From positions 1 to 6,030 of the forward strand of contig JADLDX010000217.1 in assembly GCA_020846515.1 (NCBI GenBank): 6,030 nucleotides of DNA. The letters are read 5' to 3'. Every line of letters begins with the position of its first letter. Within the stretch, counting starts at the first letter, position 1. A program made the translations under genes and the position numbers. This DNA is from Pirellulaceae bacterium (GTDB taxonomy: Bacteria > Planctomycetota > Planctomycetia > Pirellulales > Pirellulaceae). This document shows positions 1 to 6,000 of the stretch, piece by piece. The notes beneath the pieces are model-generated. The model was not told the DNA's origin. It saw only the letters and a list, made by a program, of their open reading frames with translations, and made no database searches.

Positions 1-1
1 A

Positions 2-238
2 ACCTATTTTCTTTACGCGCGCTCGCCCAAGGGTGTGATCGGCGGCCCACGTTTCGAAAATGCCGAACAGGCCAGCCAATACTTGATTACTGAGAAATCC
101 ATTGTCACCGTGCCATGGGATGACGCCGGATCGTTCCTGCGTTTCTCGGTAACCTATGTCGCTGATAGCGAAGCGGCTGAAGATGCACTGATGGCCGAGA
201 CCGTCAAGCGACTGAGCTCACTGAAGCTAGAGTTCTAG
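2..238 (+). CDS. C-terminal fragment of a class I/II (fold-type I) PLP aminotransferase, probably LL-diaminopimelate aminotransferase (dapL-like)
   Basis: The reading frame is open from the left edge (first full codon at position 2) to TAG at 236-238, giving 78 residues; the true start lies outside the window. The internal GTG at 35 is a Val codon inside the gene, not a start. The fragment opens with TYFLYARSPKG, the usual 'FYLW..pKG' strand at the start of the small C-terminal domain of fold-type I aminotransferases. It continues with a helix (about 18-32), then TVPWDDAG and SFLRFSVTY. The Arg in the last motif (codon 140-142) matches the conserved residue that binds the substrate alpha-carboxylate. 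The catalytic PLP lysine would be upstream. I recognise the VPWDDAG...RFSVT ending from aminotransferases annotated as LL-diaminopimelate aminotransferase in planctomycetes and relatives, which form the LL-diaminopimelate precursor of lysine and peptidoglycan. Aminotransferase is secure; the substrate is an inference from memory. It converges on the 466-2085 gene. Confidence 0.75.
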   Translation, partial: TYFLYARSPKGVIGGPRFENAEQASQYLITEKSIVTVPWDDAGSFLRFSVTYVADSEAAEDALMAETVKRLSSLKLEF

Positions 239-465
239 GACGCTTGGCGTAAAGTTAAGGCAGGCCGTTTCCCGGGAGGTCGACGCTCCTGCGGAGACAC
301 GTTTCCCAACCGTCCGAGTAACCACACCCATGGCGCTCGCCCAGCGCGGGCCGGAAGGGCAATGCCCCATGGTCTATGGTCATGGTCATGGTCAATTGAC
401 ATGGCCGATCCATCGCGATGTGCCGCTTGCCTCCGCTGGAGCGTCAGCCGCCCGCGTCATTGGTC
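239..465. other. Non-coding gap between convergent genes
   Basis: These 227 bases separate the aminotransferase stop from the stop of the PPC-domain gene on the other strand. No convincing gene is present: a 65-codon plus-strand frame starting at 362 runs into the PPC gene antisense, and its product (repetitive Trp-Ser, then Cys/Arg-rich) looks non-coding. The gap holds GGGAGGTCGAC at 274-284, a 5-bp stem GCGCT/AGCGC at 333-347, a small GGGC-AAT-GCCC stem at 357-367, and the ATGGTC cluster described separately. None of the stems is followed by a T-run on either strand, so I cannot name an intrinsic terminator, although both flanking genes should end here. Confidence 0.6.
369..404. repeat. Short ATGGTC direct-repeat cluster joined to a GTCAATTGAC palindrome
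   Basis: ATGGTC occurs four times, at 369-374, 376-381, 382-387 and 388-393; the last three are in perfect tandem and one base separates the first. The last unit runs into the perfect 10-bp palindrome GTCAATTGAC (391-400), which is followed by ATGG. Together this could fold as CATGGTCAA/TTGACATG with one bulged base. It lies between two convergent gene ends. The repeat is directly visible; any function (termination, protein binding or mere slippage) is unknown. Confidence 0.55.
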
Positions 466-2085
466 TTATTTGGCGATCAACCACAGATCTTTAACCAGCG
501 AATCGCTGACCAGCGTGGCTGTGCGTGAGAAGGTCTCGTCGCCTTCAATGGTCGCCTGAATCGTCAATGGGCCACTGTAGGATTCTTTCGCGATCAGCTT
601 GAGCTTGACCTCTTTGGCTGTATCGCCTGTCTTTTCCGAGACAACGGGCTCGCACTGAACACTGCCCGGCAAACCAACGGCAGAAACACGCACCGGTTTG
701 TCGAACCCATCCCGGCGGTCGATGGTCACCGCAACTTCGATGGCTTCATTCAACTTGCCACTCAAGCGATCGCTCTTAATGCTCAATGCTAGTTCTGGTT
801 GAACCGGTTCCACATCGATGCGATACACCCAGTCAGGACCACCACTGTTGAAGGCATCGGTGACTTCTAAGATGTAGCCTGTTCCAGCTGTGGCTTGAAA
901 GGTCAGCTTGGTATCAGCCTGCTTGGCCGTGTCATCCTCACGCGCAACCTGTTTACTGTTTTGATCCATCACGCGGAGAACGCCATCCATCGGCATTCCG
1001 AAGCGACGACTGGAGAGACTGATACGAATCTTCTGCGCCGACTTGGGGACAAAACTATAGAAGTCCCGTTCGTTGTATTGATGAATCGCGCCAGTTATCG
1101 ACCCCGGTACGGGGATCGAAGGCATGGGACCTCCTGCGACTCGCGTCGGCTCCACGCTCTGGGGCCAAGGCAAAACGTCGATCAAGGGTGCATGAGCCAG
1201 TCCAGGCAGATCGAGAGCCCAAGACGTGTGCGAGTATTTTTCAGGCAACGTTACGCTAGCTGTCGACTGCGGTAGCTTGACACCTAACAACTGCAATTCG
1301 TTGTTGCCCGTGGGCGTAACGGCGAGCGGCTTGACCGCTTGCAACCAACCGTCGGTGGCCAACGAGAGCCGATAGACAAAACCCTCGCCACCTGCATAAC
1401 CAATGGTGCTATCCGGCGTTTCAGGGAAGCCGAACGCGCGCACAAAGTATGTGCCAGCTTGCGATGCGTGAAAAACGACCAATGGGTCCAGCCCACGCGA
1501 GTCAAGGTTCTGGGCCAACACGACGCCGCCAGCGGATAACACTTGCAACGTGGCATCCACCGGTGCACGCAACTGCTCGTTGGCTTCCAATGAGGCGACC
1601 AATACTTGATTGGCTTGTAGCGTCACGGCAAACGTATCGACATCGCCGCGTTTTTCGAGAACCCCATTGATCAACCGCGGTAAACTCGCCACGGGAGTCA
1701 ATTTCTTTTGATCGTCGTTGGGCTCTACCTCGTTCTGCTCGGAGATAGGACCAACCAAAAAGCGCAAGGCATCCGTCGCGCCATCTTCGTCGATGAAACG
1801 CACATGATGAATACCCAACCTGGCTGCAGCTTCTACGCTCACCCGGAACTTGCCTTTGTCGGGCAACGCTTCCCATTTCACGTGCGTATCGTCGCACCAG
1901 ACCTTCACAGGCCACTTGGGTGCATCACCTAACGCGGCGACCTCAACAGTTTGCCCACGTCCCGCGCCGGCCGGGAAGATGCGTTTGAGTGTCGGCCCAG
2001 CCGCCAACAATGGCCCACTCACCAAACTGCCAGCAGCCAGCGTCCACGCAAACCCAACTTGGCCAATCAACTTACCGATGGACAC
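466..2085 (-). CDS. Exported beta-rich protein with two pre-peptidase C-terminal (PPC)-like domains, function unknown
   Basis: This is 539 residues from a GTG at 2085-2083 to TAA at 468-466. I chose the GTG because GGAAG lies 6 nt upstream (2092-2096) and the protein then begins with a clean signal peptide: SIGK, a hydrophobic stretch, and cleavage near LLAA (about 29). The frame stays open to a TTG at 2205, 5 nt after the DUF1501 stop, which would add 40 hydrophilic, Trp-rich residues ahead of the signal and give 579 aa. Domains: an N-terminal beta domain (about 31-112, YPAG-type start IFPAGAGRGQTVEV); PPC-like domain 1 (about 118-242, NEVEPNDD, then DVDTFAVTL and GTYFVRAF); PPC-like domain 2 (about 328-425, ERDFYSF, MDGVLRVMD, GYILEVTD); and a C-terminal Ig-like beta domain (about 430-539). 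PPC domains are usually secretion or binding modules attached to enzymes; no catalytic domain is visible here. Last gene of the cluster. The fold assignment is from motif memory, not a search. Confidence 0.85.
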   Translation of the reverse strand: MSIGKLIGQVGFAWTLAAGSLVSGPLLAAGPTLKRIFPAGAGRGQTVEVAALGDAPKWPVKVWCDDTHVKWEALPDKGKFRVSVEAAARLGIHHVRFIDEDGATDALRFLVGPISEQNEVEPNDDQKKLTPVASLPRLINGVLEKRGDVDTFAVTLQANQVLVASLEANEQLRAPVDATLQVLSAGGVVLAQNLDSRGLDPLVVFHASQAGTYFVRAFGFPETPDSTIGYAGGEGFVYRLSLATDGWLQAVKPLAVTPTGNNELQLLGVKLPQSTASVTLPEKYSHTSWALDLPGLAHAPLIDVLPWPQSVEPTRVAGGPMPSIPVPGSITGAIHQYNERDFYSFVPKSAQKIRISLSSRRFGMPMDGVLRVMDQNSKQVAREDDTAKQADTKLTFQATAGTGYILEVTDAFNSGGPDWVYRIDVEPVQPELALSIKSDRLSGKLNEAIEVAVTIDRRDGFDKPVRVSAVGLPGSVQCEPVVSEKTGDTAKEVKLKLIAKESYSGPLTIQATIEGDETFSRTATLVSDSLVKDLWLIAK

Positions 2086-2091
2086 CTTGTG

Positions 2092-2096
2092 CTTCC
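2092..2096 (-). promoter_or_regulatory. Ribosome binding site candidate deciding the GTG start of the PPC-domain gene
   Basis: On the minus strand GGAAG (within GGTGGAAG) sits 6 nt before the GTG at 2085. No comparable purine stretch precedes the upstream TTG at 2205, whose 5' flank reads GAGCTAGTTGCC. This favours the GTG, together with the signal peptide that begins directly after it. Confidence 0.45.
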
Positions 2097-2104
2097 ACCG
2101 ATGA

Positions 2105-2134
2105 GCAGGTGACGCTGTGCGCGCAAGTGACGCT
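2105..2134. repeat. Two 12-bp direct repeats, 18 bp apart, upstream of the PPC gene
   Basis: GCAGGTGACGCT (2105-2116) and GCAAGTGACGCT (2123-2134) match at 11 of 12 positions with an exact 18-bp period. They lie 20-49 bp upstream of the GTG start at 2085. If that start is right, they sit in an untranslated 125-nt gap after DUF1501. If the TTG at 2205 is used instead, they encode a weak six-residue duplication (ASLART/ASPAHR). The repeat is seen directly; a role as a paired operator is only a possibility. Confidence 0.5.
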
Positions 2135-2210
2135 TTACAAGCAGGCAACCCAAACCGTGTCCATTGGGCAGCGAGCTCGTTCCAAAATTCTCGGAAGATC
2201 GACAAGGCAA

Positions 2211-3569
2211 CTAGCTCATTAATTCAGAGATGGGAGTCGGATCGCTAACCAAATGCACGGGACGGCCATCGGGCATGAAATAGTGCTTGTTCGGATCGAT
2301 ACCCATCTTGGTATAGACGGTCGACACAAAGTTCTCAGGGCTCAAGACTCGCTCGACAGCCGAGTGACCTTGACGGTCGGTGGCGCCGATAACTTGTCCG
2401 CCCGGCGTACCACCACCGGCAAATAAAATCGACATGGCATTTGCCCAGTGATCGCGGCCGGCTTTGCTTTGACCAGAGAGCGTACTGATCTTTGGCGTGC
2501 GCCCGAACTCACCCAAGGCGATAACCATGGTGGTTTCTAAGAGTCCGCGTTGATCAAGATCCTTGATCAACGTGGCCACAGTATTGTCCCAATCGGGCAA
2601 GCGTTTGTTGAGTGCACCAAACAGATCGGAATGGTGATCCCAACCGCCATCGTACAGGGTTACAAAGGGGACACCGGCTTCAATCAAGCGACGTGACAAC
2701 AGTGCGCGTTGGCCAAAGCCATTGCGACCATAGGCATCGCGAACCGAATCGGGTTCACTCTGGATATCAAACGCCTTTTGAGCTTCTGGCGTCGTGATCA
2801 GGTCGTAGCCTTGTTGATAATATTCGTCGATCGTGCGTATTGGATCGCCCGCTGCCGGGTCATCGATACGCGCCATGCGGTCGACTAGTTTGCGCATCTG
2901 TTGACGTTGCTCGAATCGATCCTCTAACAGACCGCGAGGCAGCGCCACATCGCGTACACGAAACTCTTTGCGACTGGGATCATCCGATACGACAAACGGT
3001 GCGTATTTGGCTCCCAAGAAATTGGGACCACCCGATCGGGACATGCTTGGCAGCGAAAAATAAGCTGGCAGTCCATGCGGTGCTGAGCGTTCGTAGCTGG
3101 CTACCGAACCCATGCTCGGATGGAAACTGACGAACGCACCGCAGCCGACCGGAATACGCGGCGGCGCGCCGGTCATCATGTAGTGGTTACCAGCGCCGTG
3201 GTTGCCTTGATTATGGCAAACCGAGCGAATGATGGCATACTTGTCGGCCATTGCGGCCAATTTAGGCATGTGCTCGCAAATCTGGATACCAGGCACATTG
3301 GTCGAAATTGGCCGGAACTCACCTCGAATCTCGATGGGTGCGTCAGGCTTGGGGTCAAAGGTCTCGAAGTGGGTCGGACCTCCGTCCATCCAAATCAGGA
3401 TACAGCTAGTTGGCTTTTTGCCGCCTTCGGCCGCTCGGGCCGCTTGAGCCATACCAAATAAATTAAAGAAACTACCACCAGCTAAACCGCCAACACCTAA
3501 GCGAATTGCTGAGCGGCGATCGAAAACTGGTCGCAATAAATCGAGAGTCAGCGGATGGGAGGGAGCCAT
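2211..3569 (-). CDS. DUF1501 family exported protein, putative metal-dependent hydrolase-like
   Basis: This is 452 residues from ATG at 3569 to TAG at 2213-2211, with GAGG 7 nt upstream of the start. The N-terminus carries a twin-arginine-like signal: DRRSAIRLG at 17-25, a Gly/Ala-rich hydrophobic segment, and likely cleavage near AARAA (about 47). This suggests folded, Tat-dependent export. Family motifs appear in order: ILIWMDGGPTHFETFDPKPDAP start (57-78), GEFRPISTNVPGIQICEHMPKLA (83-105 region), HNQGNHGAGNHYMMTG (119-134), LYDGGWDHH (305-313), LGEFGRTP (352-359), GRDHW (371-375) and a C-terminal GQVIGATDRQGHS (391-403). The length is normal for the family. DUF1501 proteins are remotely related to the alkaline phosphatase/sulfatase superfamily, so D62, D311, H312, H313, E354 and H374 are candidate metal ligands; that is inference. 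It follows the PSCyt/PSD1 gene by 23 nt, the usual planctomycete pairing. Substrate unknown. Confidence 0.93.
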   Translation of the reverse strand: MAPSHPLTLDLLRPVFDRRSAIRLGVGGLAGGSFFNLFGMAQAARAAEGGKKPTSCILIWMDGGPTHFETFDPKPDAPIEIRGEFRPISTNVPGIQICEHMPKLAAMADKYAIIRSVCHNQGNHGAGNHYMMTGAPPRIPVGCGAFVSFHPSMGSVASYERSAPHGLPAYFSLPSMSRSGGPNFLGAKYAPFVVSDDPSRKEFRVRDVALPRGLLEDRFEQRQQMRKLVDRMARIDDPAAGDPIRTIDEYYQQGYDLITTPEAQKAFDIQSEPDSVRDAYGRNGFGQRALLSRRLIEAGVPFVTLYDGGWDHHSDLFGALNKRLPDWDNTVATLIKDLDQRGLLETTMVIALGEFGRTPKISTLSGQSKAGRDHWANAMSILFAGGGTPGGQVIGATDRQGHSAVERVLSPENFVSTVYTKMGIDPNKHYFMPDGRPVHLVSDPTPISELMS

Positions 3570-3576
3570 GGTTTGG

Positions 3577-3580
3577 CCTC
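3577..3580 (-). promoter_or_regulatory. Ribosome binding site of the DUF1501 gene
   Basis: GAGG on the minus strand, 7 nt before the ATG at 3569, lies within the 23-nt gap after the upstream gene's stop. It supports this ATG as the start and translation from a shared mRNA. Confidence 0.5.
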
Positions 3581-3592
3581 GAAAGGTGGGAT

Positions 3593-5842
3593 TCAGTTGA
3601 TGTACAAAAATTCAGGCGAGTTGACCAAAGACCATAACAGGTCTTCGATCCATTGTCGGCGAGCCGGGTTGGGTTGTGGAGTCGTGTCCCGCAAAGCCTG
3701 GGTTTCCGCCAGCGATGGACGCCGACTGTAACAGGCCAGATAGAGCTCTTCGACTATTTGCTCCAGGGTCATTGTACCGGACGCTAGTCGGCTGACACGC
3801 CCCTGGTCGCTGGTTAACTTATTCTGAATCTGGTTGGCGTTCATCAGGTGCAACGCTTGGACCATCGTCGCATCGGGCATGCGTTCGCAGGGAGGATCCT
3901 GGTTGGGGTCCGGTCGTCCGAAAGCATCCAGCAGGTCGCTCTTGGTCCGCACGGTCCATAACTGCATCGCTCGCGAACCAGGGGCTGCCCCGTCGTACGA
4001 ATCCGCGACTTCGGTAATGTCCACAATCGAATCGGCCAACACTTCAGCCCGCATTCGCTTGCGATAATGCCTGGAGAAGTTGCGGATATCGGCCGCGTTT
4101 GTCTCGTTGGGCATGGATCCCAAAGCGTAAATATGCGAAGACATGATCGTCTTGAGCATCTTTTTCTGGTCGTAGCCCAGACGCCTAAACTCCTCGGCCA
4201 AAGCATCCAACAATTGGGGGTTGCTGGCCGGATTGGTCGCCCGCATATCATCGACCGGATCGACCAGTCCCTTACCAAAAATCTCAGACCATAGTCGATT
4301 GACGGCGACTCGCGCAAAGTATGGATTTTCTGCGGCGGTCATCCAGTCAACCAGGTTCACGCGGGGATCGCTCTCTTCGGCAATCGTCTCCACTTTGCCC
4401 AGCAATTGCTTGGGTGGCAGCACGGCTTTGGTCAGCGGATGCCTGACTTCTTTCTCTTTGCGCGACACAAGCACCATCTCCTCACCTCCGGAGATCGGCG
4501 GCGAAAGGCCAGTACCCTTATAGTCGATACGAGAGAAATAAGCCCCGAAGCTATAAAAGTCAGCTTGCGAGTAAACTTCGAACGGATGCTGATGACACTT
4601 GGCACATTCCAAGCGGACACCCAAAAACAGTTGCGAGACAATCGTGGTCAGCTCTTCGACGCCACGTCGGTCGCGGAAGAGCGTGACGGCGCCGTTGCGC
4701 CACGTGCTGCCCTGAGCGGTCAACAATTCGCGGACAAATTGGTCGTATGGAACATTGTTGCGGAACTTGTCTCGCAACCAACCATCCAGGCTCATCGTCG
4801 CCTTAATTCCCACGCGATAGGGATTGGGACGCAGTAAGTCCGCCCATTTGTTAGCCCAGAAATCGCCATACTCTTCGCGCTCTAGCAGCGAATCAATCAA
4901 ACGCTCGCGCTTGCCAGCTACGGAATCATCCAGAAACGTGCGAGCCTCCTCTGGCGTGGGCAAGCGACCGATCGTATCTAGCATGGCTCGCCGGAGGAAC
5001 GTCGCGTCACCACAATCTTCGCTCGGCAGGACATTTAGACTTTGCAGCTTGCTATAGACCAAATCGTCGATGAAGTTGTGTCTGGGAAGCGCAGCATATT
5101 GAGCGGCGGTAACATTGCCAGCGCGTGGAATCGCTGTGCTCCAGGTGGCGATCACTCCCATGTAGCGAGCCATGATCGTCGCTTCGCCTGGAATCAAGCC
5201 GGCTTTGAGTTGTCCGGCAGTACCAACCGATACGATGGCTGGTTCGTTGGACAGGTAGGCACAGGTACCAGTCACATCGCGCTGCGAATTGTTGCTGTAG
5301 TGGGCGATAACCTTGAGTTGCTCCGACTGACCTGGGGCCAGCGAATGAGGAGCAGGCTGGATTTCCACACGCAGTAACTTTGGGTCACTCTCCGAGACGC
5401 GTGGCATGCCGCCACGAATCCAGCTGACAATCTTCTGATAATCTTCGTCACCCAGCTCAATGCGCACACCACCCCCGTGAGGCATAACGCCCGTGGCTTT
5501 CTGCAAGAATAAACTCTTGTCGGGTGCCGCTGGAAAAAGCCGACGACCGCGTGCGTCACTGACGATGGCTTGATAGTCGTAATCGGGATCGAAAGCCAAC
5601 AACGAGAGCGCAAAACCGTTCTGACCGCGGGCTTTACCATGGCAGGGCCCCGAGTTGCAGCCACGGGCTGTCAGAATTGGCTGTATATCCAACTCGAACT
5701 TCAGCGGCCCAACCTGCCCCGGGCTAGGCACAGGCACACTTCGCTCCGGTTCAGCGGCCCAAAGCGGCGAAACAGCGACCAAACTGATGAGCCCCATGGC
5801 TATCAGAATAGCGGTTCGTAAATATCGCATGGCGAGCGACAT
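3593..5842 (-). CDS. Exported PSCyt1-Big2-PSCyt2 (DUF1549)-PSD1 (DUF1553) cytochrome-like protein
   Basis: This is 749 residues from ATG at 5842 to TGA at 3595-3593. Alternatives are a TTG two codons upstream (5848) and an ATG at 5830 (MRYLRTAIL...), which also gives a good signal peptide; none has a clear Shine-Dalgarno. The signal peptide (about 1-30) ends near SPLWAA. Domains: a PSCyt1-like cytochrome domain (about 48-145) with the heme-type motif CNSGPCH at 62-68 and MPHGGG at 120-125, whose Met could be a distal ligand; a Big2/Ig-like beta domain (about 155-240); PSCyt2/DUF1549 (about 257-460) with RRAMLDTIGRLPT and the CxxCH motif CAKCH at 413-417; and PSD1/DUF1553 (about 495-745) with NPYFARVAVNRLW at 506-518, ending in NSPEFLYIN. 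All blocks are present, so it looks intact. The family is planctomycete-enriched and tied to c-type cytochrome function by its motifs; its role is unproven. First gene of the cluster with DUF1501. Confidence 0.94.
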   Translation of the reverse strand: MSLAMRYLRTAILIAMGLISLVAVSPLWAAEPERSVPVPSPGQVGPLKFELDIQPILTARGCNSGPCHGKARGQNGFALSLLAFDPDYDYQAIVSDARGRRLFPAAPDKSLFLQKATGVMPHGGGVRIELGDEDYQKIVSWIRGGMPRVSESDPKLLRVEIQPAPHSLAPGQSEQLKVIAHYSNNSQRDVTGTCAYLSNEPAIVSVGTAGQLKAGLIPGEATIMARYMGVIATWSTAIPRAGNVTAAQYAALPRHNFIDDLVYSKLQSLNVLPSEDCGDATFLRRAMLDTIGRLPTPEEARTFLDDSVAGKRERLIDSLLEREEYGDFWANKWADLLRPNPYRVGIKATMSLDGWLRDKFRNNVPYDQFVRELLTAQGSTWRNGAVTLFRDRRGVEELTTIVSQLFLGVRLECAKCHQHPFEVYSQADFYSFGAYFSRIDYKGTGLSPPISGGEEMVLVSRKEKEVRHPLTKAVLPPKQLLGKVETIAEESDPRVNLVDWMTAAENPYFARVAVNRLWSEIFGKGLVDPVDDMRATNPASNPQLLDALAEEFRRLGYDQKKMLKTIMSSHIYALGSMPNETNAADIRNFSRHYRKRMRAEVLADSIVDITEVADSYDGAAPGSRAMQLWTVRTKSDLLDAFGRPDPNQDPPCERMPDATMVQALHLMNANQIQNKLTSDQGRVSRLASGTMTLEQIVEELYLACYSRRPSLAETQALRDTTPQPNPARRQWIEDLLWSLVNSPEFLYIN

Positions 5843-5901
5843 AAGCAATTCAATACCGTTCGTTGAGGTGGGAAAGGCGACGGCGTGGGGAGGGACGCTC
5901 T

Positions 5902-5930
5902 AATCTATTTTAATCCGAAGCGTGAAGCAA
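5902..5930 (-). promoter_or_regulatory. Weak sigma70-like promoter candidate for the three-gene cluster
   Basis: On the minus strand TTGCTT (5925-5930) and TAGATT (5902-5907) are separated by exactly 17 bp, inside the only AT-rich patch upstream of the ATG at 5842. Matches to consensus are 3/6 and 4/6, so this is modest. It would give a leader of about 50 nt. Planctomycete promoters are poorly defined by consensus, which limits confidence. Confidence 0.25.
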
Positions 5931-5965
5931 TAGTAGCAGGCGAAACTAAGCCTCTTGGGGAACTA

Positions 5966-6000
5966 ACCCTCCTGCTGCGTAGCTGCGGGAGGGTCGACCC
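5966..6000. repeat. GC-rich hairpin with GGGTCGACCC palindrome, probable dispersed intergenic repeat
   Basis: ACCCTCC (5966-5972) pairs perfectly with GGAGGGT (5988-5994). The stem continues inward with a T-G wobble, G-C, C-G, a T-T mismatch, G-C and C-G, closing on a 3-nt GTA loop (5979-5981). Its right arm overlaps the perfect palindrome GGGTCGACCC (5991-6000). The following sequence to the window edge is G-rich (GGGCGGGGAGGG) and may belong to the same element, which runs off the end. No T-run follows on either strand, so a simple intrinsic terminator is not supported. The style resembles the REP-like intergenic elements seen in planctomycete genomes, but copy number cannot be judged here. 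Confidence 0.5.

Noticed and set aside
333..367. Possible intrinsic terminator (GCGCT/AGCGC and GGGC/GCCC stems)
   Set aside because: The stems are only 4-5 bp and are not followed by a T-run on either strand.
369..393. CRISPR-like direct repeats
   Set aside because: The units are 6 bp, without spacers or nearby cas genes; this is a microsatellite-like cluster.
362..559. Small plus-strand frame starting in the left intergenic gap
   Set aside because: Its first residues come from the ATGGTC repeat and the rest is antisense to the PPC gene; no ribosome site.
895..1275. A 126-codon plus-strand open frame inside the PPC gene
   Set aside because: It is antisense to a protein with clear domain structure; its product has no signal, motif or hydrophobic pattern and is Arg/His-rich like most shadow frames here.
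1502..1915. A 137-codon minus-strand frame overlapping the PPC gene
   Set aside because: Same strand but different phase, with an Arg/Ser-rich low-quality product and no ribosome site; it shadows the real gene and gives no sign of a frameshift.
466..2205. PPC protein as a subtilisin or other secreted protease
   Set aside because: PPC domains suggest it, but no Asp/His/Ser protease motifs or zinc-protease HExxH are visible.
3844..4317. A 157-codon minus-strand frame inside the PSCyt/PSD1 gene
   Set aside because: The in-phase PSD1 domain is continuous through the same bases, and the alternative product is Arg/Cys/Trp-rich with no recognisable domain.
4406..4837. A 143-codon plus-strand frame opposite the DUF1549 region
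   Set aside because: It lies antisense to the conserved CAKCH and DUF1549 blocks, with no upstream ribosome site and no recognisable motif.
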